Part shown: positions 8,245-16,212 of the stretch, piece after piece
Numbering within the stretch: position 1 is the first letter of the stretch
How the letters are laid out: the number at the start of each line of letters is the position of its first letter
NCBI GenBank assembly: GCA_002835675.1
Contig: PIZR01000002.1
Span: 1,031,878-1,095,877 of the forward strand
Source: Bacillus sp. BA3
GTDB lineage: Bacteria; Bacillota; Bacilli; Bacillales; DSM-1321
Direction of reading: 5' to 3'
DNA: 64,000 bases
Notes under the pieces: model-generated
The model's input: only the letters and a program-made list of their open reading frames with translations
Told to the model about the DNA's origin: nothing
The model's database searches: none
Translations under genes and position numbers: made by a program

Positions 8245-9038
8245 CCTGACACTCCTTCAAGCTTAAATGGAATTCTGCTCAATGATGGTGATGATTGAAT
8301 CAGTTCATTCGTATAAGTGTGCCGTGGATGATTCAATACCTGATTTTTATCACCGGTCTCAATGATGGCCCCGTCTTTCATGACCGCAATGCGATCCGCA
8401 TACTTCCTGACATGACGTAAATCATGGGTAATGAACAAGATCGCACATCCGGTTTCTTTTTGGAGCCTTGATAACAGCTGTAAGACCTTAAATGAAGATA
8501 CACTGTCCAAGGCTGTGGTCGGTTCATCCGCTATCAATATATCCGGCTCAAGCAGCAGGGCTATTGAAATGGATACACGTTGAAGCTGCCCCCCGCTTAA
8601 TTGAAAAGGGTATCTGCTGTAGATATCTTCATTCAGGCCCACCGAAATGAGCGCCTTGACCGCTTGCTTGCGCCTCTCCTTTTTGGAAAGGTTCAAATGT
8701 GTTCGCTGATATTCGTCGAAATGTTTACCGATGGTAAGGAACGGTGTAAATGAACCCTGGTAATCTTGAAAAATATAAGCCAGGCGCTTTCCGCGAATCT
8801 TCCTGATTTCTGAGGAAGATAGCGTTAATAAATTCTTTTCCCCGTACCATATTTCTCCCTTCGCTTGGAGATTGGGTGCAAGCAGCTGACATATTGCCAT
8901 GGCAGTCATGCTTTTGCCGCTCCCGCTTTGTCCGACAAGTGCGAACCATTCACCTTTCTGCACATCCAATGAAATATCCTTGACGATATGATTTTGCTTC
9001 CCCATGATATTTAGATGCCTCACGGATAAAATGCTCAT
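8241..9038 (-). CDS. ABC transporter ATPase, CntD/NikD/OppD type
   Basis: A 265-residue ATPase with Walker A GQSGSGKSM, the FQDYQGSFTPFLTIGKH Q-loop, signature LSGGQLQR and Walker B ILIADEPTTALD. It overlaps the upstream permease gene and the downstream ATPase gene by four bases each. The C-terminal segment typical of OppD-class ATPases is present but short, as in NikD/CntD. The operon setting supports import of a metal complex rather than bulk peptides. Confidence 0.85.
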   Translation of the reverse strand: MSILSVRHLNIMGKQNHIVKDISLDVQKGEWFALVGQSGSGKSMTAMAICQLLAPNLQAKGEIWYGEKNLLTLSSSEIRKIRGKRLAYIFQDYQGSFTPFLTIGKHFDEYQRTHLNLSKKERRKQAVKALISVGLNEDIYSRYPFQLSGGQLQRVSISIALLLEPDILIADEPTTALDSVSSFKVLQLLSRLQKETGCAILFITHDLRHVRKYADRIAVMKDGAIIETGDKNQVLNHPRHTYTNELIQSSPSLSRIPFKLEGVSG

Positions 9039-9874
9039 GATTCCACCTCCTTTTTCACATCGAATGCATCGCGCAAATAATCACCGAGCATGTTGGATAG
9101 AAGGACGACAAATACGATGGCTAGCCCTGGGTAAATCATCAGCAACATATTGGATTGAAAGTATGGACGGGCATCATTCAGCATGGCTCCCCACTCTGGT
9201 GCCGGCGGCTGCGCCCCGAGCCCAATATATGATAAGGAAGATATGAGCAAAATGATTTTTCCTAAATCAAGGCTAGAAAGGACCAGCACGTTCCCGATAA
9301 GGTGCGGAAATAGATGCTTCCGCATGATTCCAAATGAACTTAATCCATTGATTTTAGCAACTGTGACATAGTCCTTCTGACGTTCGGTGATCACCGCACT
9401 TCGTACAATCCGGGCATAATTCACCCATTTCACTAGAACGATCGCCAACAGGAGATTTTCGATTCCTGGTCCTAATAAACCACTAAGCACAATCGCAACG
9501 ATTGTATCAGGAAATGCGAGAAACGCGTCTGCAATTCGCATGAAAATCCGATCGATCAGACCTCCTTTAAAACCGGCAATCACCCCGAACGGGACGCCGA
9601 TGATAACCGCGGCAAACAAAGATAAGAGACCGTAGCCAACCGTCAGCTGTGCGCCAAGCAGAAGACGTGTCAATACATCACGCCCTAGATGATCTGTCCC
9701 TAACGGATGTTCCATGCTTGCCGGCCGTAACCTTTCTCCCAGATTTACCAGTGCCGGATCATGTTCCAGAATAAGAAAGGTGTAAGCCGTAACGGCAAGG
9801 ACTGTAGCCATCACCGTAAAAAGGACTGTCATTCTCCAACGCCTTTTGGATTTTTTTTTGATAACTAACTCCAT
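9035..9874 (-). CDS. ABC transporter permease, CntC/NikC/OppC type
   Basis: A 279-residue permease with about six membrane helices and the OppC/NikC family pattern: LGTDHLGRDVLTRLLLGAQ after the first helix and the EAA-type cytoplasmic loop around INGLSSFGIMRKHLFP. It overlaps the partner permease gene by ten bases and pairs with it in the membrane. Confidence 0.87.
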   Translation of the reverse strand: MELVIKKKSKRRWRMTVLFTVMATVLAVTAYTFLILEHDPALVNLGERLRPASMEHPLGTDHLGRDVLTRLLLGAQLTVGYGLLSLFAAVIIGVPFGVIAGFKGGLIDRIFMRIADAFLAFPDTIVAIVLSGLLGPGIENLLLAIVLVKWVNYARIVRSAVITERQKDYVTVAKINGLSSFGIMRKHLFPHLIGNVLVLSSLDLGKIILLISSLSYIGLGAQPPAPEWGAMLNDARPYFQSNMLLMIYPGLAIVFVVLLSNMLGDYLRDAFDVKKEVES

Positions 9875-10818
9875 TTTCCATGCTTCCTTTCCTTCAGTCT
9901 TAGCTCCGGGTTTAAATACCGATAAGATAAATCCACGGCACTATTAACCATGAATACAGTGATGGCCATGACCAACAGGTACCCTTGGATGACTGGATAA
10001 TCCCGTGACCGAATCGAGTCCACGACCATCTTACCTATGCCTGGATAGGCAAAAATCACTTCGATTACCACTACACCGCCGATCAGGCTGCCAAGGCTGA
10101 CACCGAATACGGTGATGACCGGGGGCAAGCTATAACGAAATGCATGGGCAAAGAATATCCGTATTTCCGATATCCCCCTAGATCTGGCAGCCCTGATGAA
10201 ATCATGACTGAGGGAATCTATTAAACTCGAACGCAGCAAACGTACGTACACACTTGTGATGGCCAGTCCCAGCGTGACTGACGGCAGAATCAAAGAACGA
10301 AATCCGTCCCTGCCCATTGTTGGAAGGGCCCCCCATCGTACCGCAAATAAATCTATCAAGAGCAGCCCCAGCCAAAAGCTAGGAATGGCTGCGCCCAACA
10401 AAGAAACGGCACGGCTTATCTGATCAATCCAGCTTCCCCTGTACAAGGCAGCAAGCGAACCTAATGGAATGGCTATACCAAGCATGACAAGCAATGCGCC
10501 AATCGTCAGCTCAAGTGTTGCAGGCAGTCGGCTCATGATCATCTCCATCACAGGCTGATTCGTCAGATAGGAATGCCCGAAATCCAATTGGATAAAGTCC
10601 ATAAACCAATCGCCATACTGCACTAACAGCGGATCATTGAACCCCAATTCTTCACGAAGCTCATTGACTTGCTCGTTTGTGATCGACACATCATCCACTT
10701 GAAGTATCGAGAGAACCGGGTCCCCTGGAGCAAGCCGAACAAAAAGGAAAGAGATGAATGTAATTACAAGGACAAAAATCACGACCTCAATGAATCGCCG
10801 GACTAAGATGCGCAACAT
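9865..10818 (-). CDS. ABC transporter permease, CntB/NikB/OppB type
   Basis: A 317-residue permease with the OppB/NikB layout: the N-terminal LVRRFIEVVIFVLVITFISF helix, FVRLAPGDPV, the EELGFNDPLLVQY segment and the EAA-type loop RAARSRGISEIRIFFAHAFR. Its stop region overlaps the cntC-like start, and its start is immediately next to the binding-protein gene stop. The operon order is thus SBP, permease, permease, ATPase, ATPase, as in cntABCDF and nikABCDE. Confidence 0.87.
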   Translation of the reverse strand: MLRILVRRFIEVVIFVLVITFISFLFVRLAPGDPVLSILQVDDVSITNEQVNELREELGFNDPLLVQYGDWFMDFIQLDFGHSYLTNQPVMEMIMSRLPATLELTIGALLVMLGIAIPLGSLAALYRGSWIDQISRAVSLLGAAIPSFWLGLLLIDLFAVRWGALPTMGRDGFRSLILPSVTLGLAITSVYVRLLRSSLIDSLSHDFIRAARSRGISEIRIFFAHAFRYSLPPVITVFGVSLGSLIGGVVVIEVIFAYPGIGKMVVDSIRSRDYPVIQGYLLVMAITVFMVNSAVDLSYRYLNPELRLKERKHGKWS

Positions 10819-12345
10819 TCACTTCACATCCAGTTCATTCGTCAGCATGTAGTATTCGCTTCTCGAAGTGATCCAGTTTTCAACTTTATCGGCATCATAA
10901 GCAACAAGTGTATTCGGATGTAAAATGAATGAATTATACACCTGTTCATCCACATACATCGCAATCTCCTCAGCTAAATCCGAGCGCTTCTCCTGTCCGA
11001 CCGTTACGTTCAGCTCATCAATCAGGGACGTCAGGCGATCATCATCGGCCCCACTGAAGTTCAAGGCTCCCTTTGGATGGTAAGTAGCATTTAAATAATA
11101 ACCGGCATCCCCGCGCGGAGCCGTTAAATTGCTGTAGGTAGTTAAATCCCAATCGCGATTGGCAGCCATATACTCTTCAGGGATTTCTATTTGCTTGATT
11201 TTCACATCAATCCCCAACTGGCCGGCATCCGATTGAAAAACTTGGGCAATTAACGGCAGGTCGGCACGTGAACTGTATGTAAGAAGTGTAAACGTTAACG
11301 GTTTGCCGTCTTTTTGCATGACACCATCCACTTTCTTATATCCCGCCTGATCAAGAAACTCCTTAGCCGCTTCCATTCCATTCTCTTTTTTCGGATAGTC
11401 CGGAGCAAAAGAGAATGTTGATGGAAATGGCCCAGTTGCCACTTCTGCATGACCATGTAAAATCGTATCCGCAATGGATGAACGGTCGATCAAGGCATCT
11501 ATCGCCTTTCGGACGTGTATGTCCTGCAATGCTTTACGTTCCAAATTCATCGTCATTTGATGGACGCGGAAAGTGGATGTCGATTCAACCTTCACACCAT
11601 CTATCGCCTTTAAATTTTCCAGGCTTTCCACTTCCGGACGGAAAACAATATCGGCGCCTCCCGATTCAAGGGCAAGAGACCGTGCATTGGCATCTTCATT
11701 AAACGAAAACCTGGCGCTCTCAAGCTTTGCGGCCCCATCCCAGTAAGACTCATAACGTATTAAATCAACAGCCGTACCTGGTATGAATTTCGAAACGGCA
11801 AATGGCCCTGTTCCTATCGGCTTGTTTATATAGTCACTTTCCTTCACGTCAATAATCGATGTATTTGGATGAACCAATTCAGAAGGAAACTCAGGAAAAG
11901 GAACCTCCGTCTTAATCGTCAGCGCATTTCCGTCCGCTTCAATCGACTCAATGCGCAAGGCATTCTTGATCGCCGGACTATCTTTCACCGCCCTCTCCAA
12001 CGAAGCCTTCACCGCTTTGCCATCCATCGGCTTTCCATTCTGAAAAGTCACACCCTCCCTTAACTCGAAATTCCATAATTGACCGTCCTTGCTATCCCAG
12101 CTTTTCGCCAGCCAAGGTTCGATGGTCAGATCCTCATCATTGAGATGCACCAATGTCTCAGTGATCCCAGCCCTTAGTGACACATAACTAGTATCGACAT
12201 TCGGATCAAGCGAGCTAGTCGCAAAATTAAAAAGCAAGTTCACTTCCTTCTCCCCTCCCACTTCATTCGCAGACTCGGTGGAACAAGCAGCCATAAGTAA
12301 GACTGAAAAACATACAATAAAAATCAATTTACATTTTCTGAACAC
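10819..12345 (-). CDS. Metal-complex/peptide-type solute-binding lipoprotein, CntA/NikA-like
   Basis: A 508-residue SBP_bac_5 family lipoprotein. The signal peptide ends in the lipobox LMAAC with Cys21 as the lipidation site. Family motifs include ETLVHLNDEDLTIEPWLAKS, FELREGVTFQNGKPMD and IGTGPFAVSKF. It resembles nickel and opine-metallophore binding proteins (NikA, S. aureus CntA) more than peptide receptors. No metallophore synthesis genes (cntKLM type) lie nearby, so the ligand may be a scavenged chelator. Three Zur-like boxes lie upstream, suggesting induction by zinc starvation. Substrate is inference. Confidence 0.82.
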   Translation of the reverse strand: MFRKCKLIFIVCFSVLLMAACSTESANEVGGEKEVNLLFNFATSSLDPNVDTSYVSLRAGITETLVHLNDEDLTIEPWLAKSWDSKDGQLWNFELREGVTFQNGKPMDGKAVKASLERAVKDSPAIKNALRIESIEADGNALTIKTEVPFPEFPSELVHPNTSIIDVKESDYINKPIGTGPFAVSKFIPGTAVDLIRYESYWDGAAKLESARFSFNEDANARSLALESGGADIVFRPEVESLENLKAIDGVKVESTSTFRVHQMTMNLERKALQDIHVRKAIDALIDRSSIADTILHGHAEVATGPFPSTFSFAPDYPKKENGMEAAKEFLDQAGYKKVDGVMQKDGKPLTFTLLTYSSRADLPLIAQVFQSDAGQLGIDVKIKQIEIPEEYMAANRDWDLTTYSNLTAPRGDAGYYLNATYHPKGALNFSGADDDRLTSLIDELNVTVGQEKRSDLAEEIAMYVDEQVYNSFILHPNTLVAYDADKVENWITSRSEYYMLTNELDVK

Positions 12346-12386
12346 GATATATTTCCTCCATTACCTCAACTATTTTGGCCGACAAT

Positions 12387-12407
12387 AAATCGTATTGATT
12401 ACGATTT
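12387..12407. promoter_or_regulatory. Zur-like box next to the SBP gene
   Basis: AAATCGTATTGATTACGATTT is a near-perfect palindrome. Its core TCGTATT-G-ATTACGA differs at one position from the B. subtilis Zur consensus. It ends about 40 bases upstream of the SBP start codon. Confidence 0.75.
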
Positions 12408-12484
12408 AGATTGCAGCTTTACCATCATGACAAACGACGTAACACATCGCCGAATGCTTATCAGAAATCAAACTATGTAATCCT

Positions 12485-12660
12485 CCTCGAGAGTAAACAT
12501 CCATTCACGAGTAAATGTGCTAAACTCACGAGTATTTGCTCCAAATTCACGAGTCTTTGGTCTAAACTCACGAGTCTTTGCTCTAAATCTCGTGCAATAG
12601 CACCAAAATTTTAAGGTAAATGCACCAAACTCTCGATTTATTGCACTAATCCGACTTTTT
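12485..12660. repeat. Short tandem repeats with an ACTCACGAGT core
   Basis: About seven degenerate units of 20-22 bp, most containing CTCACGAGT or CTCGTG and a TTGCWCTAAA-like tail. They separate the proximal Zur-like box from the two distal ones. The core is the reverse complement of the CTCGTGAATTT repeats at 31.2 kb and 50 kb. Confidence 0.75.
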
Positions 12661-12707
12661 CAAGTATTTCCCCATATTTTCAACATATAAAGCCCCTTTC
12701 GCCAAAC

Positions 12708-12788
12708 AAATCAAAATGATTACGATTTACACTATAAAAAGAACCTCTTATCTTGACTGTCTTTCATTATAAAACGTAATGATTACTG
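12708..12788. promoter_or_regulatory. Two further Zur-like boxes with a probable promoter
   Basis: Box TCAAAAT-G-ATTACGA (12711-12725) has two mismatches and box ACGTAAT-G-ATTACTG (12774-12788) three mismatches to the Zur core. On the minus strand a promoter-like TTGTAA, 18 bases, TATAAT overlaps the second box and points toward the importer operon. Together with the box at 12387 this suggests a repressible control region that a repeat array has split. Confidence 0.5.
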
Positions 12789-12847
12789 TTTACAAGGTTT
12801 TTTTGAGTTTTAAAGATTATCGGAGAAAGTTCCTTCTTTTTGATTAA

Positions 12848-12880
12848 GAAAAAACTCCTGAAAAAAAATTTCAGGAGTTC
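12848..12880 (-). terminator. Terminator of the mtl operon
   Basis: On the minus strand AACTCCTGAAA pairs with TTTCAGGAGTT and is followed by T-rich sequence, just after the mtlD stop codon. Confidence 0.85.
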
Positions 12881-12887
12881 TCGTCTT

Positions 12888-14030
12888 TTACTTCAAGTTG
12901 TTGTAGTGGTTGATAACTTCTTTAGTTATTTCGCTATTTTCATCCAATCCGCTAACTTCCTTTAGTGCTGACGCTACACCGTGTTCTTTGATCATCGTTT
13001 GCAGTTTAAGGGCTTCTTCATCTTCGTTAAAATCAAAGAGTAAAGCGGCCGCTATCGCTATCGCCAGATTAGTATAGGAAAGGCCGGCTTTCTTTGCTTC
13101 TACGGCAGGGCGCACGAGACGGTCGTTTGGCCCGAGCTTACGCAGCGGTGAACGTCCGACTCTATTCACCGAGTCATTCAGGTAGGAGTTTTTAAAACGA
13201 TTAATGATTTTTTCGATATACTGCTGATGCTCATCTGCGTTCAAACTGTATTGCTTTATTAAATAAGCGCCCGTTTCCCCTAGGGTTTTCTTGACTTGCT
13301 CTACAATGCCTGCGTCCTCCAATGACTGGTCAATCGTAGATTTTTTATTTTTGAGATAACCGAGGTAAGCAATTACGGCGTGTCCTGTATTAACGGTAAA
13401 AAGTTTTCTTTCAATGAATGGAGCGAGTTCTTTTACAATGGTCATCCCTTCAACGGCAGGAATGCTTTCCTTCGTTTCAACGACCCATTCATAATAAGGT
13501 TCCACCAAAACATCGAGTGATCCTTCGTTATTTTGGATAGGAACAATGCGATCGACTGCTGAGTTAAAGAAGTAGACTTTATCGGTAAGTTTTTCTTTTG
13601 TATCTTGATCCAAGTTTTCTAGAATGTAGCCTTCTAAAAGGTCTGTTGCCGATATTTGGTTTTCACAAGCGATCACATATAGTTTTTCATCGGTTTCCTT
13701 CACTCTTGACGCTAACCCTTTTGCAATTAAAGGAGCGATATGAGGCAAAATATTGGGACCGATAGCAGTGGTGAGGTAGGTTGCTCCGGAAATTGCTTTT
13801 ATGATTTCCTCTTCCTGCTTTAAACTGTTTAAACCCGAAACATTTTCTACTGTGACGGATTCTTGTTGATCAGTGGCCAGTTTGACTTGATATTGCTTTT
13901 TATCATTTAACTGGTCGATTATTTGATCAGCTATATCTACAAATGTCACATGATATCCAGATTGTGAAAAGAGGGCTCCGATAAAGCCTCTTCCAATGTT
14001 TCCTGCACCGAAATGTACTGCTTGTTTCAT
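12888..14030 (-). CDS. mtlD: Mannitol-1-phosphate 5-dehydrogenase MtlD
   Basis: A 380-residue NAD-dependent polyol dehydrogenase that converts mannitol 1-phosphate into fructose 6-phosphate. The nucleotide-binding motif is HFGAGNIGRGFIG at the N-terminus, and the catalytic-domain segments NTGHAVIAYLGY and KNSYLNDSVNRVGRSPLRKL are typical. An ATG at 14039 overlaps the mtlR stop, but the ATG at 14030 has AAAGGG nine bases before it and matches the family start, so I chose it. It completes the pathway begun by MtlA. Confidence 0.95.
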   Translation of the reverse strand: MKQAVHFGAGNIGRGFIGALFSQSGYHVTFVDIADQIIDQLNDKKQYQVKLATDQQESVTVENVSGLNSLKQEEEIIKAISGATYLTTAIGPNILPHIAPLIAKGLASRVKETDEKLYVIACENQISATDLLEGYILENLDQDTKEKLTDKVYFFNSAVDRIVPIQNNEGSLDVLVEPYYEWVVETKESIPAVEGMTIVKELAPFIERKLFTVNTGHAVIAYLGYLKNKKSTIDQSLEDAGIVEQVKKTLGETGAYLIKQYSLNADEHQQYIEKIINRFKNSYLNDSVNRVGRSPLRKLGPNDRLVRPAVEAKKAGLSYTNLAIAIAAALLFDFNEDEEALKLQTMIKEHGVASALKEVSGLDENSEITKEVINHYNNLK

Positions 14031-14035
14031 TACAA

Positions 14036-16126
14036 TCATCCCTTTATCAAGTTAGTATATAAATAATCCAAAAATATGGCTTCCAGCCTTCTGTTAATCA
14101 TTTCTTCGTCTGAAGATGAAAAAATCATGATGGATTCATTGCTTTCAATTAAGCTTGAACTTATTAAACTGACTATTTCCTGCTGCTTCACACTTAATTC
14201 TTCAGGTGCCAGCATCAGCAGTAAATTTTTCATATGGACGTCATTTCCGTCCATACCTTTGACCAGACGATATTCATCCAGGTGGGCCACCTGGAATATC
14301 AGTTCTTTTACATTCTTATGTCTCGTATGGAAAAGGCCCATTCCAGTGCCAGGAATGCCTAAACCGCCTTTTTTTTCCCGTTCCTTCAAGGATTCGACCA
14401 CATCATCCGCACCCATTAACAGTTCTTCCGCTTCTGCCATCCTGACCATTTCTTCAATGATCTCTGGATGTCCTTTCAGATGCGGCAGCCGATAAAACCG
14501 GAAATTATCCATGATCGACTCGATGCTCTGCTGGGCATCCTTCAATTCCTGCAGCACTTCTTTCAATTCGCCATCCTCTTTTTTTGTCACGGTATCCTTA
14601 TGGGCTGAATGACTGCCATAACGCTTATTCTTCGTGAAGTTTTCGATATTCTTCCTTAAATAATTCCTGATGTTCAATATATTCTCTTCACTCAAAAGAG
14701 GGGATACAAGGATATAATCACTATCGATATACGGAAGCCGGACGGTAGAAATGATCACATCGTAGTTTTTCAGGCTGCCTTGCTGCTGGATGTCTTTGAT
14801 CGTCTTGATTTCTACAGTCTCGATTTCGATTATTTCTTTTTTGATCCGGCTTGCAAGCATCTTCGATGTACCGATACCTGTCGGGCAAACGATGAGAGCC
14901 CTTATGGATATTTCTTCCTCCCGGAGCACTATTGCAGATCCGAAATGAAGGACGATGAAGGCTATTTCATCTTCAGGAAATTCTTTTATTTCTGTGAATC
15001 CCTTTTCCAGACTGGTCTTCACTGTCAAAAAGAGAACCGGATACTTTCGCTTAATATCTTCGGTTAAGGGGTTGTACAATCCCATTTCCTGTTTGATCCG
15101 GAAAAGCGATGGTTCCATATGGGCAAGGAGCCCCTGATACAATGGGAAATCCTTGGTCAAATCGATTTGCAGTTGTGCCGAAACATCTTTTATCAGGTTT
15201 CTTATCAGCTGGCCAAGCAATACACTGTCATAGGGAACGGCATCCGCCGCATGAAGCTTGGAGCCTTTAAGGATGGCTGCAAGGTAGCTTATATCATCGA
15301 TGGTAAAAGAAACTCCCAGCATGGTGCTGAGTTCCTTGCCTATTTTATTCATGAGATTATTCTCATCGGAAAGTTCGCTTATTTTATTGAAGTCCTTCTC
15401 CAAAAAATATTGGCTTTCATTCCTTTGCAGGGTTACATAAATATGTACAATTAACCCTATATACCCGCTATCCGCCAATCGGGAATGGGCACTGTTAAAA
15501 GTTGAGTTCAGCACCCCATCGATAGCCAGAAGATATTCGGGATCAAAATAGTCGAGGATTTTCGCTTCTGGAAATTTTCCTTCTTGCAGCAAAAATAAAC
15601 TTTCAATCAGCTCTTCATTAAAGAAGTGCAAGAAATAGGCTGCCTGGGCTTTCCGTTTATTTTCTTCGGTGCCGGCTAGCTCTATTCCGACTCCTCTTTT
15701 TCTGGTAATCACGATATTAAAATTCTTTAACCATTCAGTCAGTTCGTCCAAATAGGTTGTAAGAGTCGTAATGCTTATACCGAGATCCCCCGCAAGAACT
15801 TGAGTTTTATATGATTCTTCCTGCAGTAAAGCTAAAAGAAGATGCAGTTTTCTTTCTTGTGGCGTTTGATCGATTGGATGATTGCCCATCAGGTGCTGTA
15901 CAAGCCGAAAGACTTGTTCATTCTTCCCGTCGATGGACAGTCCCTCATGTGTATTGCGTGTTAAATGCAACTCAAATGATTGCAGGATTTTTTCTATGGA
16001 CTTCAGATCGCGTTGAACCGTCCGGACACTAACATTCAATTGTGTCGCAATGGATAAGGCTGTATGTTTGCCTGAAGTTTTTATGATCAATTCTATGATT
16101 GATTTTTCCCTTGAAGTAATATACAT
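14036..16126 (-). CDS. mtlR: Mannitol operon activator MtlR (PRD/EIIB/EIIA regulator)
   Basis: A 696-residue BglG/MtlR-type activator. The order is an N-terminal winged HTH (TSGKHTALSIATQLNVSVR), a second HTH, two PRD domains (about 180-400), an EIIB-Gat-like domain with Cys in ALIVCPTGIGTSKMLASR (about 405-500) and an EIIA-Mtl-like domain with the segment MGLFHTRHKN (about 545-690). Phosphorylation of the PRD and EII-like domains by the PTS normally couples its activity to mannitol supply and glucose. It lies between mtlA and mtlD and overlaps the mtlD start region. Confidence 0.94.
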   Translation of the reverse strand: MYITSREKSIIELIIKTSGKHTALSIATQLNVSVRTVQRDLKSIEKILQSFELHLTRNTHEGLSIDGKNEQVFRLVQHLMGNHPIDQTPQERKLHLLLALLQEESYKTQVLAGDLGISITTLTTYLDELTEWLKNFNIVITRKRGVGIELAGTEENKRKAQAAYFLHFFNEELIESLFLLQEGKFPEAKILDYFDPEYLLAIDGVLNSTFNSAHSRLADSGYIGLIVHIYVTLQRNESQYFLEKDFNKISELSDENNLMNKIGKELSTMLGVSFTIDDISYLAAILKGSKLHAADAVPYDSVLLGQLIRNLIKDVSAQLQIDLTKDFPLYQGLLAHMEPSLFRIKQEMGLYNPLTEDIKRKYPVLFLTVKTSLEKGFTEIKEFPEDEIAFIVLHFGSAIVLREEEISIRALIVCPTGIGTSKMLASRIKKEIIEIETVEIKTIKDIQQQGSLKNYDVIISTVRLPYIDSDYILVSPLLSEENILNIRNYLRKNIENFTKNKRYGSHSAHKDTVTKKEDGELKEVLQELKDAQQSIESIMDNFRFYRLPHLKGHPEIIEEMVRMAEAEELLMGADDVVESLKEREKKGGLGIPGTGMGLFHTRHKNVKELIFQVAHLDEYRLVKGMDGNDVHMKNLLLMLAPEELSVKQQEIVSLISSSLIESNESIMIFSSSDEEMINRRLEAIFLDYLYTNLIKG

Positions 16127-16167
16127 ACTACCAACTCATTTCTGGTGGAGTAACACGAGAAAATACT

Positions 16168-16198
16168 GAATAGAAAAGCGTATAACGCTTTTCTATTC
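16168..16198. terminator. Perfect hairpin between mtlA and mtlR
   Basis: A 14-bp perfect stem (GAATAGAAAAGCGT and its complement) with a 3-base loop lies between the mtlA stop and the mtlR start. There is no clear T-tract, so it may be a partial terminator or an mRNA 3'-end stabiliser that lowers MtlR and MtlD relative to MtlA. Confidence 0.5.
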
Positions 16199-16212
16199 TT
16201 GGTTAAGAGTAT

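Noticed and set aside
12411..12614. Plus-strand 67-codon frame
   Set aside because: It lies within degenerate tandem repeats and translates repeat periodicity; no ribosome site.
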